A DNA stretch of 42,670 nt. Origin: JBAVQS01 sp049694275. Lineage in GTDB: Bacteria; Chloroflexota; Anaerolineae; UBA4142; SHND01. This document shows, piece after piece, positions 25,035 through 32,606 of this stretch. Made by a program: the position numbers and the translations under genes. The DNA is taken from positions 1 through 42,670 of the forward strand of contig JBAVQS010000404.1 of NCBI GenBank assembly GCA_049694275.1. Direction: 5' to 3'. Within the stretch, counting starts at the first letter, position 1, and each line of letters starts with the position of its first letter. Under the pieces are notes generated by a model, which worked only from the letters and a program-made list of their open reading frames with translations, made no database searches and had not been told where the DNA came from.

Positions 25035-26819
25035 TCATCCTTTGCGGGCCCCAAGTGGAACGATGAGCATCACACGCGTGCCACGCCCTAGCGCAGAGTC
25101 AATCGACAGATGCCCGTCCAGCAGGCGGGCTCGCTCGCGCATATTCACCAGGCCGAGACTCCCGCGCCGATCATAGTTCTCCTCGACGGCCTCGAGATCA
25201 AAGCCAGGCCCCTCATCCTGGACCGTGGTGAGCATATTCCCATCCTGCTCGCTGAGTGTCACGTGAATCGCCGCCCCTTTGCCGTGCTTGCGGGCATTGT
25301 TGACTGCCTCTTCGATCACAGCAAACACGGTGCCCGACATTTTTGTATCGATTTCGGGACCAAAGTCGCCGGCGTTGACATCCAGAGGAACACCCTCCGT
25401 CTCCCGCAGGCGTTGTGCCCAGAGCTGTAAGGTCGCCGACAGCCCCTGGGTCTCGAGGGTCAGCGGACGGAGCGTAAACAGAAGCTCGCGTAGCTCCTTG
25501 CCGGTGCGGATAGTACTTTCACGGGCCTGGTTCAATTCCTGTTTGGCTTTGCTCGGCTCTTTGTCGAGTAACATGCCAATGTAATCCAGCCGCATCGCGA
25601 GGGCTGCAAGGGACTGGGTCGGGCCGTCGTGCAGGTCGCGCGCCAGTTTGGCCCGCGCACTGGATTCGGCGTCGATAATGTGGTCCCGTTCTTCCCGGAG
25701 GCTTTGGTACAGCCGCGCATTCTGGAACGCTACCGCAGCTTGGTTGGTAAACGCTTTCATCAGGTCCAGATGCTGATCGCTTGGCAGGCGCGGGGCGGGC
25801 GATACGAGCAGGACGACGCCATAAAGATCCAGCCCGGACTGGAGTGGATAGCAGACCCCGGCCCGGCACCGGCGGAGGGTCGTAAACTCGCGCAGTTCCG
25901 GGTCTTGCGTGACATCCAAAAAGGTGACACGCTCGCCCTCTTCCAATGCCTTGGAAACAATCCCCTGTTTGCCAGGAATGCGCCGCTGGGTATCTGTCCG
26001 GTCAAGGTGTCGCCACGCGACTACGCGTAGGGTCTTTTCCGGGTCGTTCGCCTCAAAAAAGAGGACGACGCCGATGGCCGGACCGTCTTCGCGACGTGCG
26101 GTCGGCATTCCATTGGTCCCCGCTTCCAACATGGCATCGAGCACACGGCTGTAGCTGAGGGTTTGGCTCAACGTGTCGGCGGTCTGGAAAAAGAGCTTGG
26201 CGCCTTCCATCCCCTGGCGCAATTGGTCCAGCTCCACTGCGGTATCACCAATCACTGCCTCACGCTCACGTTGTGCAAGGTAGCCAACCAGGAGGATGGC
26301 GCCAAAAAGCGCTACCACCGGTAGGCCCGCGGAAAAGATGCTCAGGTCGGCAATCGGGGGAATCGGAATGACGTTTTGAACCGATGCGGGTAGGAAGGAT
26401 GCCGCCGCGCGCACCCCATATGGGAGGGTCAGGCCAATGGCGATGAGCGCTCCGATAGCAGGGCCATATCGCAGGGCGGCGACCAACGTCGGGAATAGTC
26501 CGAAAAGGAACAAGATGGGAGCATTTGTCGTTCCTAAATAGGGCAACGCTGCAAAGAGGACGAAATCGCCAATCAGTCCCCACACCGGCAGACGTCGCGG
26601 CGGCCTTTTGGCCCGCAGTGCAAGCGTCAAGAGTAGGTTGAAAACGACCAACAGCCCAAGCCAGGCAAGGAAAACCTGGCTTGGAATGAGTGACATGGTA
26701 GAGACGGCGATCACAATCCAGGCGCATACAGCCAACAGCCAGCGCACCTGGATGAGTGCGCCGTCGACGGCGCGGGAGGGCCGCGCCGAGAGAATTACCG
26801 GGGAAGCTATTGAGGTCAT
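25035..26819 (-). CDS. Membrane-bound GAF histidine kinase (HisKA_3, LiaS/NarX type)
   Basis: 594 residues. The first 200 hold about 6-7 transmembrane segments, then a coiled-coil linker (EREAVIGDTAVELDQL), a GAF domain (about 215-375), the HisKA_3 dimerisation helix with phospho-acceptor H397 (ARDLHDGPTQS), and a HATPase_c domain with the N-box EEAVNNARKHG and G-box DEGPGFD. It should autophosphorylate and pass phosphate to a NarL-type regulator, but none is encoded in this window. The gene immediately downstream encodes a membrane protein in the same operon. The tRNA-Val gene lies upstream on the same strand. Confidence 0.92.
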   Translation of the reverse strand: MTSIASPVILSARPSRAVDGALIQVRWLLAVCAWIVIAVSTMSLIPSQVFLAWLGLLVVFNLLLTLALRAKRPPRRLPVWGLIGDFVLFAALPYLGTTNAPILFLFGLFPTLVAALRYGPAIGALIAIGLTLPYGVRAAASFLPASVQNVIPIPPIADLSIFSAGLPVVALFGAILLVGYLAQREREAVIGDTAVELDQLRQGMEGAKLFFQTADTLSQTLSYSRVLDAMLEAGTNGMPTARREDGPAIGVVLFFEANDPEKTLRVVAWRHLDRTDTQRRIPGKQGIVSKALEEGERVTFLDVTQDPELREFTTLRRCRAGVCYPLQSGLDLYGVVLLVSPAPRLPSDQHLDLMKAFTNQAAVAFQNARLYQSLREERDHIIDAESSARAKLARDLHDGPTQSLAALAMRLDYIGMLLDKEPSKAKQELNQARESTIRTGKELRELLFTLRPLTLETQGLSATLQLWAQRLRETEGVPLDVNAGDFGPEIDTKMSGTVFAVIEEAVNNARKHGKGAAIHVTLSEQDGNMLTTVQDEGPGFDLEAVEENYDRRGSLGLVNMRERARLLDGHLSIDSALGRGTRVMLIVPLGARKG

Positions 26820-26957
26820 TTGCCCATCAAGCTGTAAGGGTCAAGCGATATGAAAAAACCGCGGCCCCACTTGCGACCACGGTCTGATAAGAGTACGAAC
26901 AAGTCGTGGGGTAGAAATAAACCAATCGCGCTCGACAATTTCGCACTCTGCTTAGAG
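26820..26957. other. Gap between the kinase and the tRNA
   Basis: Contains a hairpin just after the tRNA on the minus strand (CACTCT 26944-26949 with AGAGTG 26954-26959, 4-base loop) that overlaps the discriminator base; it may guide tRNA 3' processing or termination. No other gene is supported. Confidence 0.45.
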
Positions 26958-27031
<74 letters not shown>

Positions 27032-27135
27032 ATTGACATGCTACTGTCTTACGAAAATATTATATCTGACCTTGAGGGAATTGGCAAATGGCCCACAAGA
27101 ACTATTTTTAAACGGGTAATCAAGCGCCGCCGCGA

Positions 27136-27164
27136 TTGCCTTTTCGCGTCGCTGATGCTAAGAT
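27136..27164 (+). promoter_or_regulatory. Extended -10 promoter of the Thr/Pro-rich membrane protein
   Basis: TTGCCT at 27136-27141, 17-base spacer, TAAGAT at 27159-27164 with an upstream TGC. The 12-mer GATGCTAAGATG is identical to that in the promoter at 34431-34459. Confidence 0.65.
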
Positions 27165-27203
27165 GGGTTCGTCGCTTTAGAATCTTGTATACGAGGCTGC
27201 TGT

Positions 27204-27260
27204 ATGTCTAAAATTCTGCTTGCGCCGATTGGCGCACTGATCTGGAGGCTTTCGGCATGA
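27204..27260 (+). CDS. Short upstream ORF (18 residues) overlapping the next start
   Basis: ATG at 27204 reads MSKILLAPIGALIWRLSA and stops at TGA 27258-27260, which overlaps the next gene's ATG (27257) as ATGA. GAGG lies 11 bases upstream of its start. The next gene's ribosome site GGAGG (27243-27247) is inside it. This arrangement could couple translation of the membrane protein to that of the peptide. Whether it is translated is unknown. Confidence 0.4.
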   Translation: MSKILLAPIGALIWRLSA

Positions 27261-28033
27261 ACCTTCAGGACCGTGCATTTGCAGTGGGCATTTTCATCAT
27301 TCTTGGCATCTGCTGTATCGGCGCCTATGTTGCCGTATCGGGTTTTATGAATACCAACTCGGGGGGGCTGAACCTGGGGCTGAATGTTTCTACGCCCTCT
27401 CCTACGTCTGGGACCCCCAGTGATGTATCGGCTGGGACTGCCGAAGCGGCAACTCCAACGTTACTTCCCACGGGCACATCTGGCCCTCCAACGAATACGC
27501 CCAAAGGGTTCAAGCCGAGCGCCACACCGTCCGCAACTGTTACCCCGTCGTCGCGCGGCACACCCAGCCCAGCCTTTTTAGCCGACATCCCGACTATCAC
27601 CCCGGCCTCTGGTACTTCGGGCACGCCAGGGGCTTCCAGCACCCAGCCGGCAGCGACCGCGCCTGTGCCGGTCGGCAATTGTGGCTATACCTATTGCCCC
27701 AGTCCCAAGGGACCTCCTGATGATCGCGCCCCAACCGGGAACTCTTGCCCAACGAATTACCTCTGGGGGTTTGTGATTGGCTCAAATGGCAAAGGGGTCC
27801 CCGGTGTTCAGGTGCGGTATACCAATCCGGATGGGGAGAGCGACCATACGTTTACTAAAGCGCCACCCGATCCGGCTGGGCGTTGGGATGTGGCTGCCCC
27901 TGGTGGCATGTGGGCTATACAGATTTTGGATTCCGGCGGTAAGCCGGCTAGTCCTGTTATTCAAATCCAGGCGCATGTCAGCGACCCAAGCGGTAAGACC
28001 TGTCCAACTCGTCTCGATTTCATCCAACCGTAG
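27257..28033 (+). CDS. Membrane-anchored Thr/Pro-rich protein with C-terminal beta domain
   Basis: 258 residues. One N-terminal transmembrane anchor (about 9-31), then a long Thr/Pro/Ser linker (about 44-140), then a cysteine-containing beta domain (about 142-258) with GNCGYTYCPSPKG and the carboxypeptidase-regulatory-like pattern GVPGVQVRYTNPDG...AGRWDVAAPGG. The four cysteines probably form disulfides outside the cell. GGAGG gives the start. It has its own promoter and terminator, so it is expressed alone or with the short ORF. Probably a surface protein; function unknown. Confidence 0.8.
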   Translation: MNLQDRAFAVGIFIILGICCIGAYVAVSGFMNTNSGGLNLGLNVSTPSPTSGTPSDVSAGTAEAATPTLLPTGTSGPPTNTPKGFKPSATPSATVTPSSRGTPSPAFLADIPTITPASGTSGTPGASSTQPAATAPVPVGNCGYTYCPSPKGPPDDRAPTGNSCPTNYLWGFVIGSNGKGVPGVQVRYTNPDGESDHTFTKAPPDPAGRWDVAAPGGMWAIQILDSGGKPASPVIQIQAHVSDPSGKTCPTRLDFIQP

Positions 28034-28039
28034 ACAAGC

Positions 28040-28072
28040 CAAGAGCCGGAAATTCCCTCCGGCTCTTGTTTT
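28040..28072 (+). terminator. Terminator after the Thr/Pro-rich protein
   Basis: 11-bp stem CAAGAGCCGGA (28040-28050) with TCCGGCTCTTG (28058-28068), 7-base loop, then TTTT. Confidence 0.92.
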
Positions 28073-28128
28073 CTCTCAGCCGTCTAACCTTTTACCTTTC
28101 CAACCTGCGTACCATCAACGCCCGATCT

Positions 28129-29469
28129 CTATTTCGGCATGGCTTTGAGTGCGTCATACGCCGGGCGCGTTGTCCCATCCGGATTTGTGATGGCCCACCA
28201 ATATTTCTCGTCCTTGTTCGTCCAGTCCGGGCTTGCAATATAGATCAGGCTCATCGCCCCGATCCATGGCGCCCAGTGCGCCTTGGCATACTGGTAAGCC
28301 CGTACGATTCGGTCCGCTTTGGTGTTTTCGTCAACTCGAAACCAGGCATATGCCGGATTTACTTGATCGCTCGTCCAGCCAAACTCGGTAATGACGATTT
28401 GCTTGTTCGTGTCCCCATACTGGACCATGATCTTGCGAATGTCCTCGACGTGCCTAAAGCTGTAAATTCGCTTGAGGTCGGGCGAACTGGGGTCATTGTT
28501 TGTCAGGACCGGGTCCTGCGCCACCACGCCGGGGTCGGCTTCCGGTTCGGCTTTGAAACCGGCGGCGTGCACGCCGAGCACGTCGAAATACCCATCCGAT
28601 TTTTTACCCATAGCCTCGTACATCTTTTGGAAAAAGAGCCCGTCGGGCATCGCCTGACCCCCATCCGAACAGCAGGTTGTCGGGGTCAGTCCGCCGCTAA
28701 TAATCATGGCATTAGGGTCTACCGATTTGATCGCCTGGTATGAGGCTTGAAGGAATTTTGCATACTCGCTAGGACTCGGCGGTCGATTGCACCACTCGCG
28801 TGACAAGTTCGGCTCGTTCCAGATTTCATAGGCGCGCACCCGCTGTTTATACCGAGTCGCAAAAGCCTTGAGGAAATCGACCCAATCCTGGGTCTTGGCT
28901 GGCGGCCCCATCGTCGATTTCTCGACGCTGAAACAGCCGGGGGCTGCCCAATCGGGCGAATTATCGATGCGCGCCAGAAGGTCGAGCTTTTTCCGGTTTG
29001 CCGCAATGATGACTTGATCGGAGTGGCTCCAATCAAAAGCGCCTTTGCCGGCGCCTTCCATATCGCGCCAGGCGAATTCCTGTTTAACCCAGCTAAAACC
29101 CATATTCTGGATCAGGGTCAGGTCGCGGTCGGCCTGCTCTACGCGATACCATAAAAAGGCCTGGACCGAATAAGCGGGCGATTTCATTAGAAGCGGTTTG
29201 GCTTGCGGGACTGGGGGAATTGGATTTCCTTCCGCGTCATATAGCACCGGCGTGCTTGTGGGGACTTGACCGGGCGCAAGTGTGGCTGCCACGGCTGTTG
29301 TTCCGGCAGGACGCGCAACGCGGGTCGGTTCCAGCGTAACCGGTGCGTCGGTGGGCCCCGCCGCAGTCGAGTTGCACGCGGCGAACGCAAATGCCATCAG
29401 CAAGAACAGAATACTGCTGACGAACAGGGCGCGGATGCGGTTCCTGGTGGTGTGAGTGTGTCTCAGCAT
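28129..29469 (-). CDS. Glycosidase-like lipoprotein (clan GH-A, GH39/GH5-like)
   Basis: 446 residues. A lipoprotein signal peptide ends at the lipobox AFAAC, so it is anchored outside the membrane. After a Thr/Pro-rich linker comes a TIM-barrel: MGFSWVKQEFAWRDME, the acid/base motif EIWNEPN (E219) and the nucleophile motif ITEFGWTS (E362), both in the expected clan GH-A positions. This suggests hydrolysis of a plant or microbial polysaccharide or a xyloside, with the substrate unknown. The ATG has AGGTGA upstream and a promoter at 29508-29535. It ends near a terminator belonging to the opposing gene. Confidence 0.85.
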   Translation of the reverse strand: MLRHTHTTRNRIRALFVSSILFLLMAFAFAACNSTAAGPTDAPVTLEPTRVARPAGTTAVAATLAPGQVPTSTPVLYDAEGNPIPPVPQAKPLLMKSPAYSVQAFLWYRVEQADRDLTLIQNMGFSWVKQEFAWRDMEGAGKGAFDWSHSDQVIIAANRKKLDLLARIDNSPDWAAPGCFSVEKSTMGPPAKTQDWVDFLKAFATRYKQRVRAYEIWNEPNLSREWCNRPPSPSEYAKFLQASYQAIKSVDPNAMIISGGLTPTTCCSDGGQAMPDGLFFQKMYEAMGKKSDGYFDVLGVHAAGFKAEPEADPGVVAQDPVLTNNDPSSPDLKRIYSFRHVEDIRKIMVQYGDTNKQIVITEFGWTSDQVNPAYAWFRVDENTKADRIVRAYQYAKAHWAPWIGAMSLIYIASPDWTNKDEKYWWAITNPDGTTRPAYDALKAMPK

Positions 29470-29507
29470 GTTTCACCTGTATCTAGGGGTATGTGTGGGG
29501 CAGGCGG

Positions 29508-29535
29508 ATTATAACACGCTGGTGGTTTTATGCAA
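29508..29535 (-). promoter_or_regulatory. Promoter of the glycosidase-like lipoprotein
   Basis: On the minus strand TTGCAT (29530-29535), 16-base spacer, TATAAT (29508-29513). Divergent to the promoter at 29563-29591. Confidence 0.78.
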
Positions 29536-29562
29536 GGAGAAAAAAGAACCCGGATTCGGCTC

Positions 29563-29591
29563 TTGGCCCCCACGCGAGGATGCGGTATAAT
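29563..29591 (+). promoter_or_regulatory. Promoter of the metallo-beta-lactamase-fold hydrolase
   Basis: TTGGCC at 29563-29568, 17-base spacer, TATAAT at 29586-29591, then GGAGGT at 29605-29610 before the ATG at 29614. Confidence 0.72.
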
Positions 29592-29613
29592 CGCCTCGTT
29601 CATTGGAGGTGAT

Positions 29614-30249
29614 ATGCTTTTGCAGACACTGCGCGTTGGCCCATTGGCCGTTAATTGTTATATCGTAGGGGACGAGAGTTCGCGTGAGGTCGTGGTTATT
29701 GATCCGGGTGGGGATGTAAGCAAGATTGTCGAGATGCTCAGGCAGATGCGCGCCCGCGTCACCGCTATCATATTAACGCACGCGCATTTTGACCATATCA
29801 TGGGAATCCAAGGGGTAAAGGATAACACAGGTGCACCCTTGCTTATCGGCGTGGATGAAGCCCCCATTCTGAGCAGCGCAGAGGAACAGGGCAAATTTTT
29901 TGGCCTTACCATCCCTAACCCGCCAGCGCCGGATCGCTTGGTACAGGATGGTGAAATCGTATCGACCGGGAGTGTGCAGTTACAGGTGATTACCACCCCA
30001 GGGCACACGCCCGGTGGCATCTGCCTCTGGAGTGAAAAGGACAAGGCACTCTTTTCCGGGGATACTCTGATGCGCGGCGGGATCGGGCGCACGGATTTTC
30101 CGGGCGGCTCGATGACGGACGAGCTCCGTTCGATTCGCACCAAGCTTCTGACATTGCCCCTTGACACCCGCGTCTATCCGGGACACGGGCCGGTGACCAC
30201 CATCGCCGAAGAAAAGGGGTTCAACCCGTTTTTGCAAAATTATGTCTGA
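29614..30249 (+). CDS. Metallo-beta-lactamase-fold hydrolase (glyoxalase II-like)
   Basis: 211 residues. The zinc-binding motif THAHFDH is at 55-61 (H56, H58, D60, H61); later ligands are in TTPGHTPGG, FSGDTLM and YPGHGPVT. The small size fits the YcbL/GloB-like class that hydrolyses S-lactoylglutathione or other thioesters. The start at 29614 is chosen for its GGAGGT site and upstream promoter; a longer frame from 29530 would begin before the promoter. Exact substrate unknown. Confidence 0.92.
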   Translation: MLLQTLRVGPLAVNCYIVGDESSREVVVIDPGGDVSKIVEMLRQMRARVTAIILTHAHFDHIMGIQGVKDNTGAPLLIGVDEAPILSSAEEQGKFFGLTIPNPPAPDRLVQDGEIVSTGSVQLQVITTPGHTPGGICLWSEKDKALFSGDTLMRGGIGRTDFPGGSMTDELRSIRTKLLTLPLDTRVYPGHGPVTTIAEEKGFNPFLQNYV

Positions 30250-30324
30250 GCACCGCGATTGCGATATCCGCAGGCCCTTTGGGGTCCCGGCGCTGTGCTC
30301 GCTACGTGCGCGGCAGTAAAACCT

Positions 30325-30726
30325 ATGCCCAAGAAAAAGGAACTCAAACCACTGCAACAAAAGGTGCTGGATGTCGTTCGCCTGATTCCGCGCGGCCGCG
30401 TGCTCACTTATGGACAGGTAGCGCTTCTCGCTGGCGTCCCGCGTGGTGCACGGCAGGTGGGCCGTATCCTCTACCAATCGGGTGGTACGCCAGGCGTGCC
30501 GTGGCAGCGGGTCCTCAATCGCTATGGGGGTCTCTCGACCTACAAGGTCGGTCATGGCGAGCTCCAGCGCGAACTGCTCGAGGCAGAAGGCGTCCGCTTC
30601 CAGTCGGACGGCACGCTCGATCTTGGCAAATACCAGTGGCGACCGCGTCCCGCGACCATAAAAAAGCTCGAGCTCCCGCCCGAGGCGGCGTTCGAGATCA
30701 ACGCGGGATTGCCTTTCTCAAAATAG
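30325..30726 (+). CDS. Alkyltransferase-like protein (ATL, MGMT family without the active cysteine)
   Basis: 133 residues in the fold of O6-alkylguanine-DNA alkyltransferase. At the place of the reactive PCHRV it reads PWQRVL with Trp60, the signature of ATL proteins, which flip and flag O6-alkylguanine for nucleotide excision repair and do not transfer the alkyl group. RGRVLTYGQVALLAGVPRGARQVGRIL gives the helix-turn-helix and arginine finger. The ATG at 30325 is preferred over a TTG at 30259, since the family starts near here. It follows the hydrolase by 75 bases, probably in the same transcript. Confidence 0.88.
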   Translation: MPKKKELKPLQQKVLDVVRLIPRGRVLTYGQVALLAGVPRGARQVGRILYQSGGTPGVPWQRVLNRYGGLSTYKVGHGELQRELLEAEGVRFQSDGTLDLGKYQWRPRPATIKKLELPPEAAFEINAGLPFSK

Positions 30727-30808
30727 CACATCCTCAATCCTGTGCGGGGCAGGTTAGGCATAATGACCCCTTAGCCTTTATCTGCGTCCCACTCCTTCTT
30801 TAATCTTT

Positions 30809-31087
30809 TCAGGGCATCCAGCCGCTCGCGTTCGCCGATTTCCATGCTTCTTTGAGTGAGCTATAGAGAACTGTCGTCAGTCTGCTTGAATGCCAGTCAT
30901 AGTCCAGCACGCGGCCGAACGCCTGGACCCACTCGGGGTTCGGCAGCTTGCGCGTCAGTGCGAGTGTCCCGTATTCCGCGATGATGATCAAAGAGACCTC
31001 GCGAGCCAGCCTGACCATGCGGTCGAATAGATAGCGAGGCGCCTTGCCATCATGCAATGGGAGTTGAGCGGCACCTGTTCTCATCAT
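30809..31087 (-). pseudogene. Truncated DUF763 gene (N-terminal fragment)
   Basis: 92 codons that match the start of DUF763 proteins: RTGAAQLPLHDGKAPRYLF then DRMVRLAREV, WVQAFGRVLDYDWHSSRLTTV, KEAW. Intact DUF763 proteins are several hundred residues long; here the frame stops after the first 90. The ATG pair at 31082-31087 lies 7 bases after a -10 box. Just past the end, another minus-strand frame (30771-30845) reads ERERLDALKRLKKEWDADKG and a stop, possibly the original C-terminus, which would mean an internal deletion with a frame change. A longer frame upstream of 31087 is open but does not match the family. Probably non-functional. Confidence 0.75.
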
Positions 31088-31094
31088 CGAAAGA

Positions 31095-31122
31095 ATTATG
31101 CGGGATAATTGGGCAATCTCAA
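31095..31122 (-). promoter_or_regulatory. Retained promoter of the DUF763 remnant, leaderless type
   Basis: On the minus strand TTGAGA (31117-31122), 16-base spacer, CATAAT (31095-31100), 7 bases before the ATG at 31087. Confidence 0.55.
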
Positions 31123-31137
31123 CGGAGTGCGTATAAT
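31109..31137 (+). promoter_or_regulatory. Promoter of the CPBP protease gene
   Basis: TTGGGC at 31109-31114, 17-base spacer, TATAAT at 31132-31137, overlapping the opposing DUF763 promoter. The leader to 31199 is about 55 bases. Confidence 0.6.
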
Positions 31138-31198
31138 CCAAAGGGATTTTGTACATGGGGCTAAAATGTTTGCTCGGTGAGCAGAATAAAAAAGTAGC

Positions 31199-32062
31199 AT
31201 GGTGACTCGATTGCGCAACTGGTTCTTTGACCTGCGTCATGACCTTGCCAACGTTGGCCGAACCGTCTGGTATGATCATTCAGTCCAGCTTGTTCTGTTA
31301 CTCTCCGTTCTACCCTGGATAGTCTCGATCTACCGGCGCCGCGATCCAGGGGTATGGTTGCCGCTTGCCGAGATCACCGGCATTATCGCCGTCTATTGGT
31401 TTTTCACACGCGGCCGGCCTATTGAGCCGCTCCCTGTCCGGCGACCCTGGCTGGAATCGGGTCTCGTCCTCGTGTTCGCCCTCCTCTGGATCGGCTATCG
31501 AGTTCTGGAATACTCGCATGTGATTGTCTTTCCCGCGATCCATCTCGGCCTTTGCGACGATCTCATGGATACCATCATTCCCAAGATGATCGAGATGACG
31601 CTGTTGCCGTTTATTCTCTTGCTGGCGCTGGGCTATAGCCTCAAGCAGCAGGGCATCGGCCTCCCGCTCTGGGCGTGGGTTCCGGCGCTCATCCCGCTTG
31701 CCATCTATATCTATTGGGGATTGAGCCACCAATCGCCTCTGGGGCTCGCCACCCGGGGCGTCTGCTTTTATTTCGGGGCAGGGTTGCCCGAAGAATTTCT
31801 CTTTCGAGCGCTCATCATGTCCCGCCTGGAAGCACTTACCCGCCGTCCCGTCTGGGGCCTCTTTCTTGGGGCGTTTGTCTTTGGCGTGTCGCATATTCCG
31901 ATCGATCTGCAGGGGAGCGGTCTGAGCAACTGGCCGAACGCGCTCGAAAGCGCATTCACCTTTCAGATGAGCATTGGGCTTGCTCTTGGCTATGCCTTTC
32001 TCCGCTGTCGTAACATCTGGCCGCTGACATTCATCCATGCCCTGATCGATTCGGCACCGTGA
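31199..32062 (+). CDS. CPBP family intramembrane metalloprotease
   Basis: 287 residues with about 8 hydrophobic helices. The CPBP (CAAX/ABI) motifs are present: EEFLFR (E198, E199, R203), FGVSHI with the second metal-ligand His, and a C-terminal FIHALID in place of the usual HxxxN/B. Family members cleave membrane-bound peptides or bacteriocin-like substrates. The ATG has no clear ribosome site. It is followed directly by the YbaK-type gene, whose -10 box lies at its 3' end. Confidence 0.9.
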   Translation: MVTRLRNWFFDLRHDLANVGRTVWYDHSVQLVLLLSVLPWIVSIYRRRDPGVWLPLAEITGIIAVYWFFTRGRPIEPLPVRRPWLESGLVLVFALLWIGYRVLEYSHVIVFPAIHLGLCDDLMDTIIPKMIEMTLLPFILLLALGYSLKQQGIGLPLWAWVPALIPLAIYIYWGLSHQSPLGLATRGVCFYFGAGLPEEFLFRALIMSRLEALTRRPVWGLFLGAFVFGVSHIPIDLQGSGLSNWPNALESAFTFQMSIGLALGYAFLRCRNIWPLTFIHALIDSAP

Positions 32063-32068
32063 TATAAT
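32063..32068 (+). promoter_or_regulatory. -10 element upstream of the YbaK-type gene
   Basis: TATAAT immediately after the CPBP stop codon; the -35 region is weak. A ribosome site AGAGGA follows before the ATG at 32101. Confidence 0.45.
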
Positions 32069-32100
32069 GTCCGGTGTCATTCCCGCGCGAGAGGAATCTG

Positions 32101-32592
32101 ATGAATAAAACCAATGCACAACGCTTGCTCGAATCTAAAAAAATCCCGTACGAGAGCAAGGTCTATGACGCCTCAGGCGAATTCCATTCCGCCGACGAGG
32201 CCGCCCGCCTCATCAGCGCGCCGGTCGAGACAGTTTACAAGACCCTCGTCGTCCTGCGTGAGACGCCGCATACCAAGCCGCTCCTCGTCATGATCGCCGC
32301 GAATCGCGAGGTCGACCTGCGCGGGCTCGCCAAATCGGTCGGCGAGAAAAAGCTCCGCATGGCGACACAAAAAGAGGCCGAACAGTTGACCGGGCTCCAG
32401 GTCGGCGGCATCTCGGCGCTCGCTCTCCTCAATCGCGGCTTTGAAATCTGCATCGACCATCCCGCCCTCGCGCTTCAGGAGATTCACATCAGCGGGGGGA
32501 CGCGTGGCCTCGACCTCAAACTGCGCGTTCCGGACCTCGTCGCGCTGACCCGGGCTCGCACCGTGGACGCGACCTCAATGACCCTCGCGTAA
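32101..32592 (+). CDS. ybaK: Cys-tRNA(Pro)/aminoacyl-tRNA deacylase, YbaK/EbsC family
   Basis: 163-residue trans-editing enzyme that hydrolyses mischarged Cys-tRNA(Pro). The N-terminus MNKTNAQRLLESKKIPYE is typical. The active-site Lys is in ETVYKTLVV, with the conserved GGISAL and SGGTRGLDLKL. ATG 32101 with AGAGGA upstream is preferred; a GTG at 32074 would add nine residues and lies at the likely transcription start. Followed after 14 bases by a lipoprotein gene. Confidence 0.93.
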   Translation: MNKTNAQRLLESKKIPYESKVYDASGEFHSADEAARLISAPVETVYKTLVVLRETPHTKPLLVMIAANREVDLRGLAKSVGEKKLRMATQKEAEQLTGLQVGGISALALLNRGFEICIDHPALALQEIHISGGTRGLDLKLRVPDLVALTRARTVDATSMTLA

Positions 32593-32606
32593 TTTTGGAG
32601 GTTTTT

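Noticed and set aside
30771..30845. Small minus-strand frame after the DUF763 fragment as an independent gene
   Set aside because: Only 24 codons with no ribosome site; better explained as the remnant C-terminus of the same decayed gene, and noted there.
31310..32119. 269-codon minus-strand frame opposite the CPBP protease
   Set aside because: Charged shadow frame; CPBP motifs are clear on the + strand.
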